From: Amaurobius ferox
Lineage: Eukaryota; Arthropoda; Arachnida; Araneae; Amaurobiidae
Assembly (NCBI GenBank): GCA_951213105.1
Contig: OX578138.1
Location: 64,207,040-64,271,039, forward strand
Length of the DNA: 64,000 bases
Direction: 5' to 3'
Position numbers and translations under genes: made by a program. The notes beneath the pieces are model-generated. The model had not been told where the DNA came from. It ran no database searches and saw nothing but the letters and a program-made list of their open reading frames with translations. Shown in pieces: positions 60,301 through 61,873 of this stretch (positions are counted from its first letter, which is position 1; every line of letters starts with the position of its first letter).

Positions 60301-61873
60301 TTACAATCTTGAAAAACAGAAAATTTTCAATTTTCTTTAATTTGACAAGATGACTGCTTGAAAACTATAAAAACTTTGTAAAAACAAATTATTGATCCAG
60401 AAACTGAATTTTTTACTAAACATCTTTGTGACTTACTGTTTGCATCTATATATTATTAGAAGCTATTTTGAGTGAAAGTATGTAAAACAGAGCAAAATAT
60501 GCTTGAACAAAAACTTTTTATTTATTCATTTAAAAAAAAAATAGCACAAAATATTAAAATCATTTTTGGATATTTATAAATGGTACCATGTTTCTGGTAC
60601 AACAAGTATACAGTGTTTGCATTTTTACCTATGAAGCTCACAGATATAAGCATCCAAAGTGTTACCATTTTTATAACGCTTTGATTTCAGTCGAATAATC
60701 TGCCAAGGGTCAATCGTGCATACTGAGTAATGAAAATGAATAAAATTTGCATATAACACAAATTCAAATGGGCAATTTATAAAGTTATAGATTCACTAAG
60801 AATGCTTTATGTTATTCTTGCTCACAGAATAATCATGATCAGAGATTGCCACAAAGAATTTTTTTGTGGATATTTTTACTCGTTCACTAAAATTTGAGGA
60901 GAATTTTTCCAAAGTAGGGAATATTTATAAATAATAATAATGGGCAATAATGCAAAGTAGTTTCTTATATTTTTTTTTAACTACAAGCTGTTATTTAACT
61001 CTGAATTTGGTTGATATCCTTACATTTTTGTTTTATATTGTTTCACTAAAGCAGACTTTTTGATCCGCAAATATGAATTATTTTATGTATAAATGTAATG
61101 CATTCTTACTATTTATTAATAATACATGTTTAAACTGTTTTAAAAATATTATAAATATAAATTATTTATTGTTAATAAATGGTAAATAGTAATGGTAAAT
61201 GGTAATAGTATGGTAAATAGTAACTATACAATGAATATAACCGTTGCTTGTGAGAATAAAAATTCTTGTACTCCTTTAAAGCAGACATAAGAAAATTAGA
61301 TGACTACATTTGTTTCAAAGGCATTGAAGGTCCTCGTCATCAAGTCAGGAAGTGTAACTGATGTAAGGATCAATATGTATCAGTAGCAAACTCTGCAATT
61401 GATACATAATAAACTGTCGCAGACTATTAATAATTGGATATCATCTGATAAAGTGAAAATGAAAAACATAACAATTAAAACATAAGAAAGGAGGAAATTT
61501 AGAATTTAAAATGTAGCCATATAAAACAATGCAATTATCCAAATTATAGGTCCATAGAAGCACACTAAAACATTTAATTAGGAGCGATTTATACAAATTT
61601 CAGAATATAATAAAAAATTCAATTAATTCAAAATGACAGCATTAATATTAAAAACTAAATTAAAGTAAAACGTAATAAGCATAAGTCAAATACCTAAGGG
61701 TCATATCTTTTCCAGGTAGAGAAGCTCGAATAACCTCCATAATTTTTGGAATATATTCCTTTATGTCTTGATTTACAGCAACAGCTAGCAGACCAACAGC
61801 ATTAAATACATGGTACCTCTCTCTCTCACGTTTTAGAGAACCAAGTAAATAGGTCATAGTTTCATTTAAGTAG
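2830..61873 (-). CDS. MTOR: TOR kinase gene, central HEAT-repeat part (19 exons, both ends outside window)
   Basis: Spliced gene for the target-of-rapamycin serine/threonine kinase, the catalytic subunit of TORC1 and TORC2 that couples nutrient and growth-factor signals to cell growth. Nineteen minus-strand exons (61694-61873 down to 2830-2979) join in frame into about 854 residues colinear with roughly residues 445-1290 of human mTOR, recognised from family knowledge. This part is the alpha-helical HEAT solenoid (end of the N-HEAT 'horn', then the M-HEAT 'bridge'), which holds Raptor or Rictor and the second TOR copy. The first ~440 residues lie to the right of the window; the FAT, FRB and kinase domains lie to the left. 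All introns are GT-AG. I see no frameshift or stop in any exon, so the gene looks functional. Introns are packed with mobile elements. Promoter and untranslated regions are not in the window. Confidence 0.96.
3065..3205 (-). CDS. MTOR: TOR exon (window exon 18), M-HEAT
   Basis: 141 nt, 47 codons, phase 0. [47 protein letters not shown]. Human: [47 protein letters not shown]. This is the best conserved exon in the window. Acceptor TTCCAG, donor AAG|GTAAGC. An 85-bp intron follows. Confidence 0.97.
3386..3500 (-). CDS. MTOR: TOR exon (window exon 17), M-HEAT
   Basis: 115 nt. One base completes Lys, then [38 protein letters not shown]. Human: AALETVDRLTESLDFTDYASRIIHPIVRTLDQSPELRS. Acceptor CTACAG, donor TCT|GTAAGT, phase 0. 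A 180-bp intron follows. Confidence 0.95.
3554..3574. repeat. (TG)n microsatellite
   Basis: Short TG dinucleotide run in the intron between TOR exons 16 and 17. Confidence 0.8.
4315..4540. repeat. Degenerate ~36-bp tandem repeat
   Basis: Five to six tandem copies of an AT-rich unit resembling ACAAATATTTAGCTCAATTT plus ACATTTAT. It lies inside the P-like element and probably belongs to its internal sequence. Confidence 0.7.
4981..5301 (-). pseudogene. P-element/THAP9-like transposase, C-terminal fragment
   Basis: About 106 residues: [13 protein letters not shown], then [20 protein letters not shown] and LETVKKFE. The pattern 'IAGY ... W ... C.NRGGL..PS..W' is the C-terminal signature of P-element-type transposases, including the THAP9 family. 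A stop codon lies just upstream of the first Met in the same frame, and the N-terminal THAP and catalytic domains are absent. It sits inside the TIR-bounded element 3979-5606, 305 bp from its right end, which supports the assignment. Confidence 0.65.
6362..6650 (-). mobile_element. Full-length tRNA-derived SINE with 13-bp target duplication
   Basis: 289 bp between two copies of AGGTTGTGATGTT (6349-6361 and 6651-6663). Read on the minus strand it starts GGGGCGCGGTAGCCCATTGG, with an RNA polymerase III A box (TAGCCCATTGG, 6630-6640) and a B box (GGTTCGATTCC, 6588-6598) in tRNA spacing. A unique body follows, then a 3' domain with a GACCATCC/GGACGGTC stem and a GTTTC end followed by a (CAA)n tail. 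Head, target duplication and simple-repeat tail fit a SINE mobilised by a LINE. Its last ~58 bp match the four very short insertions at 21.1, 23.4, 26.7 and 29.0 kb. Confidence 0.85.
7112..8661. mobile_element. pogo/Tigger-type transposon, internally deleted
   Basis: 1,550 bp with inverted ends AGGTAAGTGTACCAGTAGTG (left) and the same on the opposite strand at the right, flanked by TA on both sides (7110-7111, 8662-8663). The TA duplication fits the Tc1/mariner/pogo superfamily. A CAGTAGTGGGCC-like word recurs near both ends (about 7126, 7144, 7532, 8448, 8638), probably transposase-binding subterminal repeats. The only coding remnant is a C-terminal transposase piece (7718-8277). The HTH and DDE parts are missing. 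Confidence 0.75.
7718..8277 (+). pseudogene. Tigger-like transposase C-terminal remnant
   Basis: An acidic region ([20 protein letters not shown]), then [20 protein letters not shown], an in-frame TGA at 8045, then [18 protein letters not shown] and a Lys/Glu-rich coiled coil that shifts frame in an A-run near 8140. 'SPFK..LFWPE...' followed by 'LP.V.T....YY..KE' and a charged helix is the tail of jerky/Tigger-like transposases found in many animals, from family knowledge. No catalytic part is present. It lies inside the TA-flanked element 7112-8661. Confidence 0.55.
8915..9027 (-). CDS. MTOR: TOR exon (window exon 16), M-HEAT
   Basis: 113 nt. [37 protein letters not shown], ending with AA of a Lys codon. 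Human: [38 protein letters not shown]. Acceptor TTTTAG, donor AAAA|GTAAAG. It has no ATG-started ORF of its own and was found by searching for the NLDDYLHL motif between its neighbours, about 10 kb from exon 15 and 5.4 kb from exon 17. Confidence 0.94.
9423..9686 (-). CDS. Unrecognised ORF inside the GG-ended element
   Basis: 87 codons. The N-terminal half is strongly basic ([20 protein letters not shown]), followed by [18 protein letters not shown] and [18 protein letters not shown]. Its 3' end runs into the terminal inverted repeat. I recognise no family, catalytic motif or zinc finger. It could be a leftover of the element's protein, a captured host fragment or chance. The several Trp residues and mixed codons are slightly more protein-like than the surrounding AT-rich frames. 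Confidence 0.25.
   Translation of the reverse strand: MYVFKSLQIDRKRSVKTRVNEFNRKRSDEIHRRLLLPIKMQILKKSSADWMSEGYQKPWATRIGEVYGIKLQPEESHQLGAGSYFEK
9997..10235. repeat. 46-bp minisatellite, about five copies
   Basis: Tandem units of the form AAAGTACAAACTTTTTTCTA, then AGTATCGTTTTTTCTTAAAT and TTTGTT, with few substitutions. Later copies change ACAAAC to ACAATC. The array lies inside the TIR element 9397-10652. Confidence 0.9.
10661..12858 (-). other. TOR intron segment, no gene seen
   Basis: Between the GG-ended element and the long dispersed repeat. AT-rich, with short reading frames on both strands that overlap one another and show no recognisable motif. Words such as CCTAAGCGGTTTCATC/CCTAAGCAGTTTCATC recur near 12150-12200, suggesting decayed repeats. 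Confidence 0.5.
13930..13982. repeat. Perfect inverted repeat (23-bp arms, 7-bp loop)
   Basis: Arms 13930-13952 and 13960-13982; the core is ATCGCCAAGTGGGACTGT and its exact complement. It lies inside the long repeat copy 1, whose neighbouring text also carries GGCGACATTTT/AAAATTCGC-type words. It could be a recent duplication-inversion, because the arms have no mismatch while the surrounding repeat is decayed. Confidence 0.9.
15249..15281. repeat. (ACAG)n microsatellite
   Basis: About eight ACAG units at the 3' end of long repeat copy 1. Confidence 0.9.
15303..19141 (-). other. TOR intron segment, no gene seen
   Basis: AT-rich intron between long repeat copy 1 and TOR exon 15. A short GC-richer patch (18355-18425, around GGCCGCGTGATGTCACAGCC) and a duplicated 40-bp word (GGCAAACGATAATTAGCTGA / GGCAAATGATAATTAGCTGA, near 18857 and 18900) hint at old insertions. 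No reading frame is convincing. Confidence 0.5.
19142..19309 (-). CDS. MTOR: TOR exon (window exon 15), M-HEAT
   Basis: 168 nt, 56 codons, phase 0. [56 protein letters not shown]. Human: [49 protein letters not shown]. Acceptor CTACAG, donor AAA|GTATGT. Confidence 0.96.
19919..20005 (-). CDS. MTOR: TOR exon (window exon 14), M-HEAT
   Basis: 87 nt, 29 codons, phase 0. [20 protein letters not shown] then LDDIFCLLK, matching human FLFQQLGMLVSFVKSHIRPYMDEIVTLM. Acceptor TTTCAG after a pyrimidine run, donor AAG|GTAACT. It is the least conserved exon of this block, but position and phase fit. Confidence 0.93.
20345..20680. repeat. Dispersed repeat family B, copy 1
   Basis: Shares a long colinear stretch with 60125-60440: ATAACCACTATA-TTCAAAACCAA, ATTCATAGC, TTTTCGAG/TTTTTGAGATATA, AAAATTTTCAAT and TTGACAAGA-GA. 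No TIR, tail or coding part was recognised. Confidence 0.6.
21079..21106 (-). mobile_element. Ultra-short SINE-tail insertion (28 bp) with 15-bp target duplication
   Basis: The 28-bp insert GAAGACCCAGGCCGTCCGAC + TCATCCAG is flanked by perfect copies of GTCTTCTTCTCTGTG (21064-21078 and 21107-21121). It contains only the constant end of the family, so it looks like a strongly 5'-truncated copy. Orientation is inferred from the full SINE at 6362-6650, whose 3' end it matches on the minus strand. Confidence 0.75.
22219..22463 (-). CDS. MTOR: TOR exon (window exon 13), M-HEAT
   Basis: 245 nt, the longest exon here. Two bases complete Glu, then [59 protein letters not shown] and [19 protein letters not shown]. 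Human: SEMLVNM, LDEFYPAVSMVALMRIFRDQSLSHHHTMVVQAITFIFKSLG and LPQVMPTFLNVI. Acceptor TTATAG. Two donors are possible around GAAGTAGGT; GAA|GTAGGT is chosen because the next exon starts in phase 0 with FLFQQL, as in human. Confidence 0.95.
23435..23491 (-). mobile_element. Ultra-short SINE-tail insertion (57 bp) with 15-bp target duplication
   Basis: Flanked by perfect copies of TCCGCGGTATATGTG (23420-23434 and 23492-23506). On the minus strand the insert folds as GGTCGTCC ... GGACGACC (8 perfect pairs) with an inner ACTC/GAGT stem. It is inserted in a GC-richer, possibly LTR-like sequence. Confidence 0.8.
23507..23760. other. GC-richer stretch, possibly part of a solo LTR
   Basis: About 250 bp clearly less AT-rich than its surroundings, from GTAGACGCTCTGGGAAAGAG to TGTTGAATAAATGC. 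AATAAA at 23692 and the overall look recall a retroviral-type LTR, but no TG...CA borders with target duplication and no neighbouring gag/pol could be found. Confidence 0.25.
23855..23935 (-). mobile_element. tRNA-like SINE head
   Basis: On the minus strand: TCTTCGGTAGCCGAGAGGTC, an A box (TAGCCGAGAGG at 23916-23926), a long variable region, then GAGTTCGAATCCC (B box around 23864-23874). The layout resembles a class II (Leu/Ser) tRNA, but the 3' acceptor half is missing and the sequence continues into CACTTGTGGGCATGAATG. Most likely the head of a second tRNA-derived SINE family, not a working tRNA gene. Confidence 0.55.
24353..25061. mobile_element. piggyBac-type MITE, copy A
   Basis: 709 bp including TTAA at both ends. 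Left end TTAACCCTTTCGGGACGATT, right end inverted TTAACCCTTTCGCGACGGCG. TTAA target duplication plus a CCCTTT start is typical of piggyBac-type elements. No transposase frame; only scattered short frames. Copy B (40214-40907) is colinear over its whole length. Confidence 0.8.
26457..26592 (-). CDS. MTOR: TOR exon (window exon 12), HEAT and variable linker
   Basis: 136 nt. [19 protein letters not shown] (human [19 protein letters not shown]), then [16 protein letters not shown] and a Thr/Asn-rich tail. The tail replaces the human serine-rich linker between KVNIGMIDQ and the LDEFYP helix. Acceptor TTACAG, donor CAAG|GTAACA. It ends one base into a Glu codon. Confidence 0.95.
26698..26754 (-). 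mobile_element. Ultra-short SINE-tail insertion (57 bp) with 16-bp target duplication
   Basis: Flanked by AAATAATGTTGAGTGT (26682-26697) and AAATAATGTTAAGAGT (26755-26770), 14 of 16 identical. On the minus strand: CTGGCCGTTC ... GACGGTCTGGGTCTTCA, with an inner ACTC-AA-GTC-TTCG-GAC-GAGT hairpin capped by a cUUCGg tetraloop. The 5' end is at the same place as in the 23435 copy. Confidence 0.75.
28454..28588 (-). CDS. MTOR: TOR exon (window exon 11), HEAT
   Basis: 135 nt, 45 codons, phase 0. [45 protein letters not shown]. Human: [45 protein letters not shown]. Acceptor TTTCAG, donor GAA|GTGAGA. Confidence 0.97.
28664..28756 (-). CDS. MTOR: TOR exon (window exon 10), HEAT
   Basis: 93 nt, 31 codons, phase 0. 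[20 protein letters not shown] then [11 protein letters not shown]. Human: VSGLEMRKWVDELFIIIMDMLQDSSLLAKRQ. Acceptor TTTTAG, donor GAA|GTATGA. Only a 75-bp intron separates it from the next exon, the shortest intron in the window. Confidence 0.95.
29006..29068 (-). mobile_element. Ultra-short SINE-tail insertion (63 bp) with 14-bp target duplication
   Basis: Flanked by perfect copies of GAATATAAAAATGT (28992-29005 and 29069-29082). The minus-strand sequence runs CTCGGCCATCC ... GACGGTCTGGGTCTTCA with an inner CTCAT/ATGAG stem. About six bases longer at its 5' side than the two 57-bp copies. Confidence 0.8.
29372..29420. repeat. Perfect inverted repeat (21-bp arms, 7-bp loop)
   Basis: Arms 29372-29392 and 29400-29420, TTTTTATTGTGACTGTTGAA plus A and its exact complement. 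It lies immediately left of the HINE-like element starting at 29425. Confidence 0.85.
29425..30974 (+). mobile_element. HINE/Helentron-like dispersed repeat, copy 3 (decayed)
   Basis: Starts TCTTATGTGGGCAACACATA, compare TCTGATGTGGGCAGCACATG in the copies at 55803 and 62581, and ends with ATTCCAATACTTTCCCCATA, TACCATGTATTGTAGGGTAA, the same 3' hairpin region as copy 55803-56950. The middle is decayed and contains a poly-T/poly-G run (30499-30532). Boundaries come from comparison with the other copies. Confidence 0.5.
30499..30532. repeat. poly-T / poly-G run
   Basis: A run of 12 T, then C, then about 21 G. A long G run like this is rare in the window and could form a G-quadruplex; it is also a frequent site of assembly error. 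Confidence 0.85.
31082..33893 (+). mobile_element. hAT transposon with TIRs and near-perfect 8-bp target duplication
   Basis: 2,812 bp. The left end CATAGGTTCTCAACGTGGGC matches the inverted right end CCATAGGTTCTCAACCTTTT over about 14 bp, a typical hAT end of the 'GGTTCTCAAC' type. Flanks GTTTAGAT (31074-31081) and TTTTAGAT (33894-33901) match at 7 of 8 positions. Inside is a ZBED/SCAND3-like transposase pseudogene (31856-33612). Confidence 0.8.
31856..33612 (+). pseudogene. hAT transposase pseudogene (BED finger, ZBED5/SCAND3-like)
   Basis: BED-type zinc finger near the start (CLICQKTF ... [10 protein letters not shown]), then an RNase H-like catalytic core with SIQLDEST and [55 protein letters not shown], and a C-terminal hAT dimerisation region ([38 protein letters not shown]). 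The family is that of ZBED5/SCAND3-like sequences found in many animals. Broken at least four times: no ATG at the expected start (ATA at 31856), a frameshift in the A-run at 32640-32647, a frameshift near 32880-32890, stops or shifts at 33361-33430. Not able to make an active enzyme. Confidence 0.85.
33902..36737 (-). other. TOR intron segment, no gene seen
   Basis: Right part of the 8-kb intron between exons 9 and 10. It contains a 47-base poly-T (36266-36312) and, at 36340-36485, a block (GTGAAAACAATACTTTCGCT then GAACGAAAAAGTAAAAATG) resembling one at 42425-42505, probably ends of the same decayed repeat family. Otherwise AT-rich with short spurious frames. Confidence 0.5.
36266..36312. 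repeat. poly-T tract (47 nt)
   Basis: Uninterrupted T run in the intron upstream of TOR exon 9. It may be the poly-A tail of a retroposed sequence on the minus strand, but nothing recognisable adjoins it. Confidence 0.9.
36738..36821 (-). CDS. MTOR: TOR exon (window exon 9), HEAT
   Basis: 84 nt, 28 codons, phase 0. [20 protein letters not shown] then AAIGEQAQ, matching human [29 protein letters not shown]. One Asp-Pro unit of the human loop is missing. Acceptor TTTTAG, donor CAA|GTAAGT. Confidence 0.95.
36822..38300 (-). other. TOR intron between exons 8 and 9, no gene seen
   Basis: 1,479 bp, very AT-rich. Repeated TTTTTT tracts and two long Phe/Tyr/Leu-rich frames that come from base composition. 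No repeat borders were recognised. Confidence 0.5.
38301..38423 (-). CDS. MTOR: TOR exon (window exon 8), HEAT
   Basis: 123 nt, 41 codons, phase 0 at both ends. [41 protein letters not shown]. Human: [39 protein letters not shown]. Acceptor TTATAG, donor AAT|GTAATT. The donor lacks the usual AG before GT, but the join to [11 protein letters not shown] in the next exon fits human ALILKLKDPDP. Confidence 0.95.
38581..38870 (-). mobile_element. mariner 3' fragment
   Basis: On the minus strand it reads [15 protein letters not shown], then after a frameshift [16 protein letters not shown] and a stop, the C-terminus of mariner transposases. It ends at an inverted-repeat-like terminus (CGAGGCTAGTATAAGTTTTT on the plus strand at 38581) next to TA. 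The catalytic part is absent. Confidence 0.65.
40214..40907. mobile_element. piggyBac-type MITE, copy B
   Basis: 694 bp including TTAA at both ends. Left TTAACCCTTTCGCGACGATC, right inverted TTAACACTTTCGGGACGGCG. Colinear with copy A (24353-25061), sharing blocks such as GAACTTGCATTCAAGGACG, ACTAACTTCAATGTATTTTG and ATCATAGGAATATAAGAGAG. No coding capacity. Confidence 0.8.
41318..41523 (-). CDS. MTOR: TOR exon (window exon 7), HEAT
   Basis: 206 nt, one of the best conserved exons. Two bases complete Asp, then [59 protein letters not shown] and RKVLIQ. Human mTOR is nearly identical ([44 protein letters not shown]). Acceptor TTTTAG, donor CAG|GTAATG, phase 0. Confidence 0.97.
41524..43588 (-). 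other. TOR intron between exons 6 and 7, no gene seen
   Basis: 2,065 bp AT-rich. A block at 42330-42505 resembles the repeat end at 36340-36485. No reading frame or complete repeat recognised. Confidence 0.5.
43589..43682 (-). CDS. MTOR: TOR exon (window exon 6), HEAT
   Basis: 94 nt, 31 codons plus one base. It reads [19 protein letters not shown] then [12 protein letters not shown]. The second half matches human VLSKLLVVGITD; the first half is the variable loop that in human is HAHVVSQTAVQVV. Acceptor TTATAG, donor CTG|GTGAGT. The split Asp codon is completed in the next exon, giving TDSDQNVRYC against human TDPDPDIRYC. Confidence 0.93.
44450..44830 (-). pseudogene. Decayed Tigger transposase core
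   Basis: Minus-strand translation gives FNVDEIGLY, stop, KRMPE, stop, TFILKN, then [20 protein letters not shown] and DNWFKNCF. These match the Tigger/jerky core 'VDETGL.WK.MP..T' and 'W....FE.WF...F' from family knowledge. Several stops and shifts. Lys/Glu-rich minus-strand sequence at about 45000-45360 may belong to it, but I could not place it in the protein. Confidence 0.5.
45978..46991. repeat. Long dispersed repeat, copy 2
   Basis: Starts ACTAGAAGTATACCTGTTCT and follows copy 1 (12859-15302) through ATTCACAATCATGTGCAAAT, two ~230-bp internal units (CCAATATATGCCAAAATGAA; TATGGGAAGATATACCTGTA) and the ATATCTTGACAACCCCTGGT block, then stops before the (ACAG)n end. About 1.4 kb shorter than copy 1. 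Confidence 0.65.
47040..47360 (+). pseudogene. mariner transposase C-terminal fragment
   Basis: Reads [42 protein letters not shown], then GDYFGKEQ in another frame. This is the mariner pattern 'HPPYSPDLAP.D..LFP.LK..L.G..F' and 'GEYFEK'. The third catalytic Asp of the D..D motif is replaced by Asn (TYNYF), so even this part could not be active. Confidence 0.65.
47525..47643 (-). CDS. MTOR: TOR exon (window exon 5), HEAT
   Basis: 119 nt. Two bases complete Gly, then [19 protein letters not shown] and [19 protein letters not shown], matching human SLTQFVRHCADHFLNSEHKEIRMEAARTC. Acceptor TTCTAG, donor CAG|GTATTC, phase 0. A pogo-type MITE (47744-47967) sits 101 bp upstream of the acceptor. Confidence 0.96.
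47744..47967. mobile_element. pogo-type MITE (224 bp)
   Basis: Ends CAGTAGACTTTTGCTAATCC and, inverted, CAGTAGATTTTTGCCTATCC, with TA on both sides (47742-47743, 47968-47969). No coding capacity. The ends resemble those of pogo/Tigger MITEs in other animals. It lies 101 bp upstream of the acceptor of TOR exon 5. Confidence 0.8.
48060..48470 (+). pseudogene. LINE ORF2 remnant (RNase H and C-terminus)
   Basis: Reads [20 protein letters not shown] + KLTVSTL, the RNase H motif 'WV..H.G..GNE.AD..AK' of I/jockey-like non-LTR retrotransposons, then a stop. Farther on, [20 protein letters not shown] + TGHGSI, the common 'FLTGHG' tail, and SSLHCSCSG, a Cys-rich end. Frameshifted and interrupted; ends 10 bp before the Tigger element at 48481. 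Confidence 0.65.
48481..50772 (+). mobile_element. Nearly complete Tigger (pogo-like) DNA transposon
   Basis: 2,292 bp. Ends CAGTGACCGCCGGTTATAAG and, inverted, CAGTGACCGCCGCTTATAAG (19 of 20 identical), each next to TA (48479-48480, 50773-50774). The word TTATAAGAAACA or close variants recurs at both ends (near 48510, 48528, 48590, 48609, 50717, 50752), likely transposase-binding sites. It encodes one transposase split by a single frameshift. Sharp ends and little decay suggest recent insertion. Confidence 0.92.
48946..50426 (+). pseudogene. Tigger transposase, one frameshift
   Basis: The first frame (331 codons from ATG at 48946) carries a CENP-B-type HTH (residues ~5-55, [20 protein letters not shown]), a second DNA-binding helix region (~70-125, [20 protein letters not shown]), and a DDE domain with Asp168 (STDETGLYF), Asp271 ([10 protein letters not shown]) and Asp301 ([13 protein letters not shown]), spacing DD29D. 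This frame ends at 49941. The natural continuation is in another frame (from about 49900: [20 protein letters not shown] and [10 protein letters not shown], then an acidic tail) to a stop at 50426. A one-base change around 49895-49910 therefore breaks the protein just after the DDE core. The usual His of LDNxxxH is Asp276 here. All three acidic residues are present. Confidence 0.88.
51660..52165. repeat. ~170-180 bp tandem triplication
   Basis: Three consecutive units, each running CTATTTATATGAAAATAATT, CTTTATAATCAACC, GTTAATGT-CAACAAT, GGAGATCGATGGAAAAGGAT. The third unit is the most diverged. Internal to the element 50931-52887. Confidence 0.85.
52647..52706. repeat. Perfect 60-bp palindrome (28-bp arms, 4-bp loop)
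   Basis: Arms 52647-52674 and 52679-52706, loop CAAA. Arm core TTGTCACACGAGAACG and its exact complement. A third, direct partial copy (TTGTCACACGAGAACGTCTG) lies at about 52599-52618. Confidence 0.9.
53286..53369 (-). CDS. MTOR: TOR exon (window exon 4), N-HEAT
   Basis: 84 nt. Two bases complete Gly, then [18 protein letters not shown] and KTLGSFDFQ, matching human EASDVGSITLALRTLGSFEFE. Acceptor TTTCAG, donor CAAG|GTATTA. It ends one base into the Gly codon shared with the next exon, whose acceptor is about 5.6 kb away across a TE-rich intron. Confidence 0.95.
53370..54764 (-). other. TOR intron between exons 3 and 4, no gene seen
   Basis: 1,395 bp, AT-rich. The stretch 53600-54260 has somewhat more mixed composition (AGACCACTCCCAGAGAAAGT onwards) but is broken by stops in all frames, and I recognise nothing in it. 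Confidence 0.5.
54765..54928 (-). CDS. MTOR: TOR exon (window exon 3), N-HEAT
   Basis: 164 nt. The first base completes Ser, giving [20 protein letters not shown], then [15 protein letters not shown] and [14 protein letters not shown]. Human mTOR has SPALTAVLYDLSRQIPQLKK and the same LRHPGMPK. Acceptor TTAAAG, donor CAG|GTATAG, ending one base into a Gly codon. The segment after HPGMPK is a variable loop, shorter and Gln/Ser-rich here. Confidence 0.95.
55137..55373 (-). CDS. Unrecognised intronic ORF, 78 codons
   Basis: Starts [20 protein letters not shown] and continues through [20 protein letters not shown] and [20 protein letters not shown] to an aromatic C-terminus (FYWFFIYCY). It lies on the same strand as TOR, in the intron between exons 2 and 3. 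Codon choice is mixed (ACG, GCC, CTG, AAC, TCC), unlike the A/T-only frames around it, and the predicted helices are amphipathic, so it may be a real small gene, a retrocopy or a repeat fragment. ATTAAA motifs follow the stop within about 30 bp. I recognise no family. Confidence 0.3.
   Translation of the reverse strand: MSTVHVSVKCSDYSVAIKITFFVKIATTNNKLHSLNETASIMQIVNEFHGTKVELAKLLNGEQNEASIIFYWFFIYCY
55928..56700. repeat. 326-bp tandem duplication, about 2.4 units
   Basis: Unit 1 from 55928, unit 2 from 56254, a partial third from about 56571 (GGGCCATTTCGCAAAAAAAG). Units 1 and 2 are almost identical. The 79-codon open frame at 56042-56281 is only the unit read through. Confidence 0.9.
56717..56813. 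repeat. (ACAG)n / (ACAC) microsatellite
   Basis: About 24 imperfect ACAG units interrupted by ACACAC. Creates a spurious Cys-Leu-Ser-Val repeat frame on the minus strand. Confidence 0.95.
57539..58346. mobile_element. Foldback element, split by a hAT MITE
   Basis: Left arm from CATTGCAGATAACAGTATTC (57539) through ATGAACTAGTTTCACACTTA and GTGCTCATCAG. Right arm, inverted, starts TATTGCAGATAACAACATCC and passes through ATGGACTAGTTTTGTGCTTA and GTGCTCATTAG. Arms are about 100 bp. A central GCTATGTGTCACAATTTTGT hairpin (57625-57660) and a related GCCATGTGTCACAATTTTGG (58215-58240) lie inside. Target duplications are not clear. The 57696-58190 hAT MITE sits within it. Confidence 0.5.
57696..58190. 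mobile_element. hAT-type MITE, GC-rich, 8-bp target duplication
   Basis: 495 bp flanked by TTCAGTAC on both sides (57688-57695, 58191-58198). Begins CATGGCCCCCATAAAG and ends GGATGTGGAGGCTATG (inverted CATAGCCTCCACATCC). Inner GC-rich blocks CCAGGGGGTCCGGGC and CCAGGGGGCCCGTCC. CA...TG ends with an 8-bp duplication fit hAT. No coding part. The GC content is far above its surroundings. Confidence 0.7.
59607..59732 (-). CDS. MTOR: TOR exon (window exon 2), N-HEAT
   Basis: 126 nt. One base completes Arg, then [19 protein letters not shown] and [14 protein letters not shown], matching human [10 protein letters not shown] and DIKELLEPMLAVGL. Acceptor TATTTTAG, donor GAG|GTATAG. It ends two bases into the Ser codon that starts the SPALTA motif in the next exon. 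The clear FTCISML core makes the call secure. Confidence 0.95.
59733..61693 (-). other. TOR intron between exons 1 and 2, no gene seen
   Basis: 1,961 bp AT-rich. Contains dispersed repeat family B copy 2 (60125-60440). No frame of interest otherwise. Confidence 0.5.
60125..60440. repeat. Dispersed repeat family B, copy 2
   Basis: Colinear with 20345-20680: ATAACCACTATATTTCAAAA, CTATTCATAGCTATAAC, TTTTCGAGTTATAGCATTA, GAAAATTTTCAATTTTC, TTGACAAGATGACTGCTTG. Class unknown. Confidence 0.6.
61694..61873 (-). CDS. MTOR: TOR exon (window exon 1), N-HEAT
   Basis: 180 nt, first TOR exon in the window. It opens with the last base of a codon, then reads [19 protein letters not shown], followed by [12 protein letters not shown] and [12 protein letters not shown]. 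This matches the human stretch around YLQDTMNHVLSCVKKEKER and ALGLLSVAV. It is one HEAT helix pair of the N-terminal horn. Acceptor TTTTAG and donor AG|GTATTT are both clear. It ends with two bases of an Arg codon completed by the next exon. The exon before it is outside the window. Confidence 0.95.
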